From: Hydrogenophaga sp.
Lineage (GTDB): Bacteria; Pseudomonadota; Gammaproteobacteria; Burkholderiales; Burkholderiaceae_C
DNA length: 64,000 nucleotides
NCBI GenBank assembly: GCA_011391495.1
Contig: JAABQK010000002.1
Location: 124,001 to 188,000, forward strand
Reading direction: 5' to 3'
The notes under the pieces are model-generated. The model worked only from the letters and a program-made list of their open reading frames with translations. It was not told the origin of the DNA and ran no database searches. The stretch's first letter is position 1. Each line of letters begins with the position of its first letter. Of this stretch, positions 7,301-14,999 are shown piece after piece. The translations under genes were made by a program, and so were the position numbers.

Positions 7301-9952
7301 CGCTTCATCGGCGGCGCCATGTCGGCCTCGCTGGCGCTGGGGCTGTACCCCGAAACGCCGGGCACGCACCAGTACTTCATCAACCACCAGCAGGACCCCG
7401 ACAGCCCGCTTGCGCTGCCCCGCCCGCCCCATGTGGTGGTGGCCGGCCTGGGCGAGGAAGGCAAACTGCGCAGCGCAGAACTCACCAAGACCGTGCGCCA
7501 GGCCACGCTGGCCTGGGCGCAGCGGGTGGCCGAGACACCCGACCACAGCGGTGCCCACTTCGAACTCGTCACCACGCTGATCGGCAGCGGCGGCGTGGCG
7601 GTGAGCGTGGCGAGCTCGGCGCACGCGGTGGCGCAGGGGGTGCGCGAGGCGAACGAGAAACTCGAAGCCGGCGGCTGGCCGCAGGTGGGCCACCTGCACC
7701 TGATCGAGATCTACCTGGACCGCGCGACCGAAGCCTGGGGCGCGCTGCAGCTGCTGTCTCAGGCGGCGCCCGATCACTTTGAACTGACGCCCACCGTGCT
7801 CGCGGGCGTGGGCGCGCTGCGCCGGCCGCTGGAGAGCGGCTACCGCGGAACCGGGCACGACTTCATCAGCGCCATCTCTGAAAAGGACGAGGCCGGCGAA
7901 CCGACCATCACCTACACGCTCGACACCCAGCGCGCGCGCTCCGAGGCGAGGGTGCAGGCGACCCAGGCGCGGCTGGTGAGCGAGCTGGTCCGGCGCGCAT
8001 CCAACGACGCCAACCGCGACCCGCAGATCGGCCGCACCCTGTTCCAGCTGCTGGTGCCGGTGGAGATGGAGACCAGCCTGCGCGGCAGCAGCGAACTGCT
8101 GCTGGAACTCAACGACGGCACCGCCGGCATTCCCTGGGAACTGCTCGATGCACCGCAGGACGGTCGCGGAGGACCCACCAAGCCCTGGGCGATCCGCAAC
8201 AAGCTGCTGCGCAAGCTGCGCACGGTGCAGTTCCGCGGCCAGGTGAGCGACGCGCGGATCGAAGACGCGGTGCTGGTGATCGGCGAGCCCCTGTGCGACC
8301 CGGCGCTCTACCCGCCGCTGCCCGCGGCACGCACCGAGGCGCAGGCGGTGGTGGACGCCATGAGCGGACCTGCCGGCCTGAGTCCCGACCGGGTGCACGC
8401 GCTCATCGCACCCGACGACAACCTGGGGGCCGATGCCGCGGCGGTGACCAACGCGCTGCTGGCGCGGGCCTACCGCATCGTGCACATCGCCGGGCACGGC
8501 GAACCCGAGCTGATCCGCCAGGGCCAGCCGCCGCAGATGCGCGGCGTGGTGTTGAGCGATGGCACCTTCCTCGGCCCGCGCGAAGTGGAAGCCATGCGCG
8601 TGGTGCCCGAGCTGGTGTTCCTCAACTGCTGCCACCTGGCGGCCGACCCGCGCCACCTGCTGCAGGGCTACGACCGCGCCGCGTTCGCCGCCGGCGTGGC
8701 CAAGCAGCTGATCCGCATCGGCGTGCGCTGCGTGGTGGCCGCAGGCTGGGCGGTGGAAGACGACGCCGCCAACCGCTTTGCCACCGCCTTCTACCAGGCA
8801 CTGCTGCGCGGGGAGCGCTTCATGGACGCGGTGCACACCGGCCGCATCGCCGCCTGGGAAGCCAACCCCCTGGGCAACACCTGGGCCGCCTACCAGTGCT
8901 ACGGCGATCCGGAGTGGGTGTGGCAACCCGACCAGCGCGACCAGAACCGCGCCCCCCGGCCGGTGGGCGCCGACTACACCGGCATCGCCTCGCCGGTGGC
9001 GCTGACACTGGCACTCGAGACGCTGGCGGTGGAGAGCGCCACGCAAGGGGCGCCGGACGCGGCCCAGCGCGAGAAGATCCGCCATCTTGAGTCGCGCTTC
9101 GAGGTCGAGTGGGGCGGCATGGGAGCGGTGGCCGAGGCCTTTGGCGTGGCCTGCGCAGCGGCCCGCGACATCGAACACGCGATCCACTGGTACCGACGCG
9201 CTGTGGCCTCCAACGACGGCAGTGCTTCGGTGAAATCCAGCGAACAGCTGGCCAGCCTGCGTGCGCGCCTGGCCTGGGAGCGGGTGGAGCAGGCGCACCG
9301 CAAAGCACGCCCGGCCACCAGCCTGGATCGCCTGATCGCCCAGGGGCGGGAAGACATCCAGTCCGCCGTGACCATGCTGCAGGCGCTGCTGACCATCAGC
9401 CCGACGCTGGAGCGCGAAAGCCTGCTCGGTTCGGCCTACAAGCGCCTGCACCTGCTGGAGAGCGCCGCCGGGCGCAGCACGCCCGCGGCCCAGGCCATCC
9501 AGCAGATGGCGCTGCACTACCGCCGGGCCGAAGCGCTGGCCCGCGCGGGCGGACACCCTGAGACGTTCTACCCAACGCTCAACCGCATCGCCGCCGAGCT
9601 GATCGCGAACGCCGGCCGCGCCGACTGGGCCGGATTCGATGCAGCCGACCTGGCACAGGTCCGGCACGGGCTGGAAACCAAGCGGCGCGAGGACCCGGAC
9701 TTCTGGAGCGTGGTCGGCCTGCCCGAACTGGCCGTGTACGAGGCGCTGGCCTCGCGCGACCTGGCCCGCCAGCTGCCGGCCATCGCCGCGGTGTACGAAG
9801 ACGTGCACAACCGCGCGGGCACCGCCTGGATGTGGGCCTCGGTGGCCGACCAGGCCGGCTTCGTGCTGCGGCATTTCGCAGCGGGCAACGGTGCGGAAAC
9901 GCGGGCGGCCCGCCAGCTGCTGGCGCAGCTGCAGGGTTACGCGGCAGCCTGA
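4355..9952 (+). CDS. Giant alpha/beta-hydrolase-CHAT protease-TPR protein
   Basis: A 1,865-residue multidomain protein. An N-terminal alpha/beta-hydrolase module starts near 215 (LVLLHGTFSE) with nucleophile elbow THSRGG, Ser288. A second, LCAT/PGAP1-like lipase module starts near 548 (VVLLPGILGSHL) with elbow AHSMGG, Ser655. A middle region (about 950-1250, beginning VSVHNGNLKFVSNTLMVGHY) resembles an M17-aminopeptidase N-terminal/macro-like fold only weakly. A CHAT caspase-type domain follows (about 1300-1530) with HIAGHGEPE (His1381) and FLNCCHLA (Cys1425/1426). The tail (about 1550-1860) is helical and TPR-like. No signal peptide or membrane helix is seen. Family knowledge: CHAT proteases act in bacterial conflict systems and cleave partner proteins. 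I infer a sensor-protease-lipase hub within this block. Confidence 0.85.
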   Translation: MDNTPSAKAITFSVRGQSLPVASALRGGPASAASTSGFGGRGQTTQKVQVGARRSSGNDTVRLTARPGLDAVVLHIVNGPSLMLHPETARDLMLAQTGLTRSATRSARSVGNGPAEVEIPAQLVWQGLEQAGGAGATRSASRGRLGQVLLSGIEIVTGLLTEPAAKLTASKIGARVDGQVDAGVYRLNADAFGAPLKGSGQKLDRIPGAAAAGDPMLVLLHGTFSETHGTFGKLWQQHPQKVRELFAHYGGRVYGLDHATLTVSPIHNALLLARALPDGSRVHLLTHSRGGLVAEVLARVCAQPQLDAASLAAFKDPTYKAQYQALRDLAAELQGRDIRIERMVRVACPARGTLLASRRLDAYVSVLKWSLELAGIPVAPTLLDFIGEVASQRTDPALLPGLEAMTPESPLVQWLHSTDAPLPGQLRVVAGDIEGDSVMSWVKTLLADAFYWTDNDLVVQTRSMYGGGPRAPVGGHAAASFLLDQGGKVTHFAYFSNPRTAEAVCNGLTQDTPAGFRPIGPMSWAGSSSDGLRGVPRSADTRPASSRPAVVLLPGILGSHLSVDGKRVWLSMRILGGLGRLAYREGASNIQPDGAMGRSYDDLADFLSATHEVIEFSFDWRRPIEEEARRLAEVLDQALAARDATGQPVHLLAHSMGGLVARTVQLERPEVWQRWLQRPGSRMLMLGTPNAGSFAPMQVLSGDDSFGNALAAFGLPFQDHQARQLMADMPGFIQLQAGLLDEALGLQQRQRWQALAEQDAKMVEEANWWHNGESQRNVYRWGVPPQAVLDQAIALRRRLDQQRAEALPQFSDRLLLVVGRARFTPASFELNAQEGLFYLDAPDDGDGRVTRESAQLPGVKTWKVDCEHGDLADAKDAFEAYRELLTHGDTERLPPLLATRGVPVAAALVRSRPSRQRSTGLQPPVELSDVFHLEQAEAQPARAPRSTLRVSVHNGNLKFVSNTLMVGHYGASTLTGTEAVVDRFIGGAMSASLALGLYPETPGTHQYFINHQQDPDSPLALPRPPHVVVAGLGEEGKLRSAELTKTVRQATLAWAQRVAETPDHSGAHFELVTTLIGSGGVAVSVASSAHAVAQGVREANEKLEAGGWPQVGHLHLIEIYLDRATEAWGALQLLSQAAPDHFELTPTVLAGVGALRRPLESGYRGTGHDFISAISEKDEAGEPTITYTLDTQRARSEARVQATQARLVSELVRRASNDANRDPQIGRTLFQLLVPVEMETSLRGSSELLLELNDGTAGIPWELLDAPQDGRGGPTKPWAIRNKLLRKLRTVQFRGQVSDARIEDAVLVIGEPLCDPALYPPLPAARTEAQAVVDAMSGPAGLSPDRVHALIAPDDNLGADAAAVTNALLARAYRIVHIAGHGEPELIRQGQPPQMRGVVLSDGTFLGPREVEAMRVVPELVFLNCCHLAADPRHLLQGYDRAAFAAGVAKQLIRIGVRCVVAAGWAVEDDAANRFATAFYQALLRGERFMDAVHTGRIAAWEANPLGNTWAAYQCYGDPEWVWQPDQRDQNRAPRPVGADYTGIASPVALTLALETLAVESATQGAPDAAQREKIRHLESRFEVEWGGMGAVAEAFGVACAAARDIEHAIHWYRRAVASNDGSASVKSSEQLASLRARLAWERVEQAHRKARPATSLDRLIAQGREDIQSAVTMLQALLTISPTLERESLLGSAYKRLHLLESAAGRSTPAAQAIQQMALHYRRAEALARAGGHPETFYPTLNRIAAELIANAGRADWAGFDAADLAQVRHGLETKRREDPDFWSVVGLPELAVYEALASRDLARQLPAIAAVYEDVHNRAGTAWMWASVADQAGFVLRHFAAGNGAETRAARQLLAQLQGYAAA

Positions 9953-10013
9953 CATGGGCCACCCGTGCCGCCCCGGAAAACCCCCGCGCCACGGGATCTG
10001 AACGACGTCGGCC

Positions 10014-11105
10014 ATGAACTGCATCTTCATCAGCTACCGATCATCCGACGGCAAGAAGGACGCCGACCGGCTGTGCGCCGACCTCAGCCGGCTGATCGGC
10101 GACGAGCAGGTGTTCTTCGACAAGCAGGACCTGCAAGGCGGCAGCTCCTGGCGGGACGCCATCAGCGCCACGCTGGGCACGCGCCCGGTGGTGTTGCTGC
10201 TGATCACGCCCGATCTGTTCGGTGTGGCCCACCCGGATGGCGGGCGCCGCATCGACCGCGAAGACGACCCGATCCGCAACGAGCTGCTGACCGCGCAGCG
10301 CAGCGGCGCCATCGTCGTGCCGCTGCTCACCGACGGCATGCCCATGCCGACTGCGTCCAGCGTACCCGAGCCGCTGCGCTTCATCAGCGAGGCCCACGCG
10401 CTCAGGCTGCGCACCGACGACTGGGCCCAAGACGTGGGACGCATCGTGGATGACCTGCGCGCGCACGGCATCCGCCCCCGGGAAGCGCAGGCCGAGACCC
10501 GACTCAAACCACCGGTGCAGGCCGTGCTGCAGCGGGTGCAGCGCTGGCTGATGTACGTCGGCGGTGGGTTCGTGGCGCTCGTCGCGCTCGGGTTCATCCT
10601 GTCCGACGATGAAGCTCCGCCGCCCACGAACGCAGCGACCGACCCCGGCTTGCCAGCCGGCCCGGCCAGTGCTTCACCCGGAGCCACCTCGCAGGCGCTC
10701 GGCAGCCCGCCAGCGGCAGACAGGGGGCTGGACATCTCGGGCATCTGGTGGATGCTGGACGAAGCCAAGCGGCGCACCCGCGTGGTGCTCACCACCGATG
10801 GCAAAGGCGTGCAGCTGCAGACCGACGCCGTGCCCGTGGCCTGGTACCCGGACTGGCAGTCCTACGCTCTCAAGCTGCGCGACCAGGGCATCCATGTGAC
10901 CGAGTTGCGCTACAGCGGCGCCGGCACCTTCAGTGCCAGCGGCCTGCAAATGCCTTACGCGGTGTACAGCGGCGAGGGCCATGGCCCGCTCGACACCGGC
11001 AGCATCACCCTGAACGCCAGCGCCGATGGCCGCGAACTCACGGGCCAGCTCTGGAGCAACGGCGATCAGGCGAGTACCCCGCTGCGGCTGGTGCGCAGCC
11101 CCTGA
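10014..11105 (+). CDS. Membrane-anchored TIR-domain protein
   Basis: A 363-residue protein. Residues 1-155 form a TIR domain (CIFISYRSSDGKKDADRL, FFDKQDLQGGSSWRDAI, DPIRNELLTAQRSGAIVVPLL). Glu90 in IRNEL sits where NAD-cleaving bacterial TIRs carry the catalytic Glu. One membrane helix follows (about 179-197), then a low-complexity linker (about 200-235) and a C-terminal beta-rich domain (about 240-363, DISGIWWMLDE...). The TIR would face the cytoplasm and the C-terminal domain the periplasm. It starts 61 nt after the CHAT gene, though the ribosome site is weak. TIR domains either deplete NAD or make cyclic ADP-ribose signals in phage defence; others only scaffold. Activity here is untested. 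Confidence 0.87.
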   Translation: MNCIFISYRSSDGKKDADRLCADLSRLIGDEQVFFDKQDLQGGSSWRDAISATLGTRPVVLLLITPDLFGVAHPDGGRRIDREDDPIRNELLTAQRSGAIVVPLLTDGMPMPTASSVPEPLRFISEAHALRLRTDDWAQDVGRIVDDLRAHGIRPREAQAETRLKPPVQAVLQRVQRWLMYVGGGFVALVALGFILSDDEAPPPTNAATDPGLPAGPASASPGATSQALGSPPAADRGLDISGIWWMLDEAKRRTRVVLTTDGKGVQLQTDAVPVAWYPDWQSYALKLRDQGIHVTELRYSGAGTFSASGLQMPYAVYSGEGHGPLDTGSITLNASADGRELTGQLWSNGDQASTPLRLVRSP

Positions 11106-11131
11106 ATTTCCAACCACCGGCGGAGGACTCC

Positions 11132-12157
11132 ATGGCCAAGATGATCCACATCTGCTCGCAACGCGTGTTGCCGGCCGACCTCATGCGTTTCCAGACCACC
11201 GTGCGCAGCGGCGGCCGCACGCGTGCCGTCAGCCCCATCGGCAAGTTCTGGATGAACGGCAGCACGCTGCGGGTGCGCTTCATGGGCGGCACGGCGGCGC
11301 AGCAGGCCAAGGTCAAAGAGCAGGCCGGCTGGTGGACGCCACACGCCAACCTGCGGTTCGACTTCAACAACGCGCCCGACGCCGAGATCCGCATCGCTTT
11401 CGACCCCGCCGACGGCGCCTGGTCCTACGTGGGCACCGACAACCGCGGCATCCCGCTGGACCAACCCACCATGAACCTGGGTTTCATGAACGGAGGCACC
11501 ACGGCCCACGAGTTCGGACACGCCATCGGACTGGCACACGAACACCAGAACCCGGCGGGCGGCATGGCGTGGAACGAATCCGCGGTGATCCGCGACCTTT
11601 CAGGCCCGCCGAACAACTGGACCGAGGCCCAGATCCGCCACAACGTGCTCAACAAATACCGGGTCGACCAGGTCAACGGTACGGCCTTCGATCCGGACTC
11701 GATCATGCTGTATTTCTTCCCTGGCAGCTGGGTGCAAAGCGGCGTGGGAACACACGCCAACGAGGTGCTCTCCGCCATGGACAAGGCCTTCATCGCCAGC
11801 GCGCGGGCCTACCCCAAAGCGGCGCCCACCATCGTGGATGCGAAGGAAATCCTGGTGGGCGCCACGCGCCGCACCGCAGCGGCCATCGGCAAGGCGGGTG
11901 AAGAAGACCTCTTCAAATTCCGGGTGAAGACCGGCGGCCCGCACATCATCGACACGCGTGGCCCAACCGACGTGGTGATGAAACTCTTTGGCCCCGACAG
12001 CCCCACCGCGCTGATCGCCGAAGACGACGACAGCGGGGTGGACACCAACGCATCCATCCGAGCCGACCTGGTGCCCGGGCTGTACCACGCGCAGGTGCGG
12101 CACTACAACAAGGCCAGCGGCATGGGGAACTACACCGTCAAGGCAAGACGGGTCTGA
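11132..12157 (+). CDS. Zinc metallopeptidase (matrixin/astacin-like) with PPC domain
   Basis: A 341-residue metzincin-type protease. The zinc motif is HEFGHAIGLAHE (His126, Glu127, His130, His136), the extended HExxHxxGxxH form. SIMLYFF about 55 residues later is a plausible Met-turn region, with Met in place. Residues about 245-341 fit a bacterial pre-peptidase C-terminal (PPC) beta-sandwich (EEDLFKFRVKTGG, DDDSGVDTNASIRADLVPG). There is no signal peptide, so export by another route or cytoplasmic action must be assumed. The ATG is set by GGAGGACTCC, 26 nt after the TIR gene stop. It is the last gene of the block. As a metzincin it probably degrades proteins; the substrate is unknown. Confidence 0.87.
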   Translation: MAKMIHICSQRVLPADLMRFQTTVRSGGRTRAVSPIGKFWMNGSTLRVRFMGGTAAQQAKVKEQAGWWTPHANLRFDFNNAPDAEIRIAFDPADGAWSYVGTDNRGIPLDQPTMNLGFMNGGTTAHEFGHAIGLAHEHQNPAGGMAWNESAVIRDLSGPPNNWTEAQIRHNVLNKYRVDQVNGTAFDPDSIMLYFFPGSWVQSGVGTHANEVLSAMDKAFIASARAYPKAAPTIVDAKEILVGATRRTAAAIGKAGEEDLFKFRVKTGGPHIIDTRGPTDVVMKLFGPDSPTALIAEDDDSGVDTNASIRADLVPGLYHAQVRHYNKASGMGNYTVKARRV

Positions 12158-12189
12158 GTGCCACGCCGGAGCGAAATGTCTGAACCCAG

Positions 12190-12264
12190 GGCACCGCGGA
12201 ACCGGCTTTGCCGGGCCGCCAGTGCCGCCCCCTTGAGGGGGTCGCGCGAAGCGCGGCGGGGGTA
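12190..12264. repeat. GC-rich stem-loop repeat, copy 1 (after ahpF)
   Basis: Shared core GCGGAACCGGCTTTGCCGGG, then a CCCCC...GGGGG hairpin and a GCGCGAAGCGCGGCGGGGG arm. It ends about 9 nt from the stop of ahpF (minus strand). Members of the same family lie at 13981, 21711, 25965 and 51661. Confidence 0.8.
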
Positions 12265-12272
12265 TTTCTGGT

Positions 12273-13853
12273 TCAGGCGGCCACAGCCTCGGCCGGTGCC
12301 GGCTGGCGGATCAGGTGATCGAAGGCGCTGAGCGCAGCCTTGGCGCCCTCACCCGCGGCGATCACGATCTGCTTGTACGGCACGGTCGTGCAGTCGCCGG
12401 CGGCGAACACACCTTCCACGTTCGTGTGGCCCTTGGCATCCACCACGATCTCGCCGAAGCGGCTGAGCTCGACCGTGCCCTTGAGGAACTCGGTGTTGGG
12501 CACCAGGCCGATCTGCACGAACACGCCTTCCAGCGTCACCAGGTGTTCTTCATTCGTCGCACGGTCCTTGTACCTCAGACCATTGACCTTGCCTTCGGCA
12601 CCGGTGATCTCGGTGGTCTGCGCATTGGTGTGGATGCTCACGTTGGGCAGGCTCTTGAGCTTGCTCACCAGCACGGCGTCGGCCTTCAGCTGGTCGGCGA
12701 ACTCGATCAGGGTCACGTGCTGAACGATGCCGGCCAGGTCGATGGCGGCTTCCACACCGGAATTGCCCCCGCCGATGACCGCCGTGCGCTTGCCCTTGAA
12801 CAGCGGGCCGTCGCAGTGGGGGCAATAGGCAACCCCCTTGTTCTTGTATTCCTGCTCACCGGGCACGTTGACATTGCGCCAGCGCGCGCCGGTGGACAGG
12901 ATCACGCTGCGCGCCTTGAGCACGCCGCCGTTGCTCATCTGGACCTGCACCAGACCGCCCGGCTCGCTGGCAGGGATCAGCTTCTCGGCGCGCTGCAGGT
13001 TCATGATGTCCACTTCGTAGTGGCGCACCTGCGCCTCCAGCGCCGCGGCGAACTTGGGGCCGTCGGTCTCCAGCACCGAGATGTAGTTCTCGATCGCCAT
13101 GGTGTCGTTGGTCTGGCCGCCGAAGCGCTCGGCCGCCACACCCACGCGGATGCCCTTGCGGGCCGCGTACACGGCGGCCGCCGCACCGGCCGGGCCACCG
13201 CCGACGATCAACACGTCAAACGGGTCCTTGGCATTGAGTTTGGCGGCTTCGCGGTCGCCGGACCTGGTGTCCAGCTTGGCGACGATCTCTTCCACCGTCA
13301 TGCGGCCAGAACCGAACACCTGGCCGTTCAGGAACACCATGGGCACGGCCATGATCTCGCGCTCGGTCACTTCCTGCTGGAAAGCGCCGCCTTCGATCAC
13401 CACGGTCTTGACCTTGGGGTTGACGATGGCCATGAGCGACAGCGCCTGCACCACGTCCGGGCAGTTGTGGCAGCTCAGGGACATGTAGACCTCGAAGCTG
13501 AAGTCGCCGTCCAGCGCCTTGGTCGACTCGATCACATCGGCCTCGACCTTGGGCGGGTGGCCGCCGGTCCACAGCAGCGCCAGCACCAGCGAAGTGAACT
13601 CGTGGCCCAGCGGCAGGCCGGCAAAGCGCACGCCGGTGATGTCGCCGGCACGGGCGATCACGAACGACGGCTTGCGCGCGTCGTTGCCGGTGGTGTCCAG
13701 TGTGACTTTGTCGGACAGGCCGGCGATGGTCTGCATCAACTCGAGCATCTCGCCGCCGGTGGCGCTGTCGTCCAGCGAAGCGATCAGCGTGATCGGCTGG
13801 CGCAGCATGCCCAGGTACTGTTGCAACTGCGATTTGAGGGTGTCGTCGAGCAT
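12273..13853 (-). CDS. ahpF: Alkyl hydroperoxide reductase flavoprotein subunit AhpF
   Basis: A 526-residue FAD/NAD(P)H disulfide reductase that re-reduces AhpC. The N-terminal thioredoxin-like domain carries CHNCPD, FAD binding starts at [18 protein letters not shown], and the redox-active CxxC is in [14 protein letters not shown]. Length matches the family (about 520). The start at 13853 follows caggagttcacc; the upstream in-frame extension has no ribosome site. It lies 210 nt downstream of ahpC with a stem-loop repeat in between, which could lower ahpF relative to ahpC mRNA. Confidence 0.96.
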   Translation of the reverse strand: MLDDTLKSQLQQYLGMLRQPITLIASLDDSATGGEMLELMQTIAGLSDKVTLDTTGNDARKPSFVIARAGDITGVRFAGLPLGHEFTSLVLALLWTGGHPPKVEADVIESTKALDGDFSFEVYMSLSCHNCPDVVQALSLMAIVNPKVKTVVIEGGAFQQEVTEREIMAVPMVFLNGQVFGSGRMTVEEIVAKLDTRSGDREAAKLNAKDPFDVLIVGGGPAGAAAAVYAARKGIRVGVAAERFGGQTNDTMAIENYISVLETDGPKFAAALEAQVRHYEVDIMNLQRAEKLIPASEPGGLVQVQMSNGGVLKARSVILSTGARWRNVNVPGEQEYKNKGVAYCPHCDGPLFKGKRTAVIGGGNSGVEAAIDLAGIVQHVTLIEFADQLKADAVLVSKLKSLPNVSIHTNAQTTEITGAEGKVNGLRYKDRATNEEHLVTLEGVFVQIGLVPNTEFLKGTVELSRFGEIVVDAKGHTNVEGVFAAGDCTTVPYKQIVIAAGEGAKAALSAFDHLIRQPAPAEAVAA

Positions 13854-13974
13854 GGTGAACTCCTGAAAACGAAAAAGAGGGTGCGGAAGGCCGCTGGTGC
13901 ATGGGCCTGCAGGCAAGCCCATGAGGCAGCGGAACTGCCAGAACAAACGGGAAGCTCCGGAGCGGAGTGCATCC

Positions 13975-14063
13975 GTCCAGAACGCGGCGGAACCGGCTCT
14001 GCCGGGCCGCTCGCGTTGTCCCCCTGGGGGCAAGACGCGCCGCTAGGCGCGGCGCAGGGGGGA
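13975..14063. repeat. GC-rich stem-loop repeat, copy 2 (between ahpC and ahpF)
   Basis: Core GCGGAACCGGCTCTGCCGGG, then CCCCCTGGGGG and a GCGCCGCTAGGCGCGGC hairpin with a gggggg end touching the ahpC stop. It sits inside the presumed ahpC-ahpF transcript. Confidence 0.8.
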
Positions 14064-14657
14064 TCAGATCTTCCCGACCAGGTCCAGCGACGGAGCCAGC
14101 GTCTTGGCGCCTTCGTTCCACTTGGCGGGGCACACCTGGCCGGGGTTGGCGGCGGTGTACTGGGCGGCCTTGAGCTTGCGCAGGGTTTCCTTGACGTCTC
14201 GGGCGATCTCGTTGGAGTGCACTTCCATCGTCTTGATGATGCCTTCCGGGCTGATCACGAAGGTGCCGCGCAGCGCCAGGCCTTCTTCTTCGATGTGCAC
14301 GCCGAAACCGCGGGTCAGCTGGTGCGTCGGGTCACCCACCAGCGGGAACTGGGCTTTGCCCACGGCGGGGCTGGTCTCGTGCCACACCTTGTGCGAGAAG
14401 TGGGTGTCGGTCGTGACGATGTAGACCTCGGCGCCGGCCTTCTGGAACTCGGCGTAGTTGTCGGCCGCGTCTTCGATCTCGGTCGGGCAGTTGAAGGTGA
14501 AGGCGGCCGGCATGAAGATCATCACGGACCACTTGCCGTGCAGGCTCTTCTCGGTCACTTCGATGAACTCACCCTTGCCGCTGCGGTTGACGAAGGCGGT
14601 GGTCTTGAAGGGCTGCACGGGCGTGTTGATGATGGAGAGCGCGTTGATCATGGACAT
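14064..14657 (-). CDS. ahpC: Peroxiredoxin AhpC
   Basis: A 197-residue typical 2-Cys peroxiredoxin that reduces H2O2, organic peroxides and peroxynitrite. The peroxidatic Cys lies in FMPAAFTFNCPTE and the resolving Cys in GQVCPAKWNEG near the C-terminus. The start at 14657 follows aaggaaaacc; a second ATG lies two codons later. AhpF immediately downstream is its reductase. The upstream region contains an OxyR-like half site at 14739-14753. Confidence 0.96.
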   Translation of the reverse strand: MSMINALSIINTPVQPFKTTAFVNRSGKGEFIEVTEKSLHGKWSVMIFMPAAFTFNCPTEIEDAADNYAEFQKAGAEVYIVTTDTHFSHKVWHETSPAVGKAQFPLVGDPTHQLTRGFGVHIEEEGLALRGTFVISPEGIIKTMEVHSNEIARDVKETLRKLKAAQYTAANPGQVCPAKWNEGAKTLAPSLDLVGKI

Positions 14658-14738
14658 GGTTTTCCTTGGGTTGGTTGAGATGAATAGGGAGGTCTGCAAA
14701 TGGTGAGAAGCGGTGAAATCTTCGCAACGGGATGAATC

Positions 14739-14790
14739 ATAGCTCAGCTCTATTGAGTTACGTTATTGATAGCATCTATCTGAATCATAG
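14739..14790 (-). promoter_or_regulatory. Candidate OxyR-type site upstream of ahpC
   Basis: ATAG-N7-CTAT at 14739-14753 fits one half of the OxyR motif, about 82 bp before the ahpC start. Further ATAG/CTAT tetramers lie at 14769-14779 (GATAGCATCTATC palindrome) and 14787-14790 but not at the canonical 22-bp register. The regulator is inferred from ahpCF control elsewhere. Apart from this site and the Fur promoter next to it, I see nothing in the 342-nt gap 14658-14999. Confidence 0.35.
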
Positions 14791-14892
14791 ATTTTGTTGC
14801 CATGCAGCATCGTGCCGGCCATCTGTCTTCTGGGGTGGCCGGCGGCCCAGGTGAGGTGTTTTCAAGCACCGGTCACAGCGTGCTTTTTTCTT

Positions 14893-14922
14893 ATTACGAA
14901 TCGTTTGCATTTGCGATACAAT
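14893..14922 (+). promoter_or_regulatory. Fur box and -10 of the siderophore-receptor promoter
   Basis: ATTACGAATCGTTTGCATT (14893-14911) resembles a betaproteobacterial Fur box, and TACAAT at 14917-14922 is a good -10. Fur-Fe(II) binding there would cover the polymerase site. It is weaker than the box at 19170 but fits the iron-uptake genes that follow. Confidence 0.55.
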
Positions 14923-14999
14923 GCAGTTTGTAGCCAGCCACAACGCCGTAGACGGTGCGTTTCAGCCAGCCGAAAACCCGACCGACTGAACCCACCACC

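Noticed and set aside
4157..10030. Minus-strand frames of 835 and 1,036 residues under the CHAT gene
   Set aside because: Composition is shadow-like (Arg/His/Gly/Ala), with no motif or ribosome site, while the plus strand holds intact catalytic motifs throughout.
2347..12157. Mobile island or prophage carrying the conflict genes
   Set aside because: No integrase, transposase, att-like direct repeat, tRNA junction or phage gene flanks the block, and base composition looks like the surroundings.
12315..14678. 787-residue plus-strand frame opposite ahpF/ahpC
   Set aside because: Antisense artefact across two clear genes and a repeat element.
14955..14999. GTG start 45 nt upstream for the siderophore receptor
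   Set aside because: No better ribosome site and it gives an even longer leader before the hydrophobic signal; kept only as an alternative.
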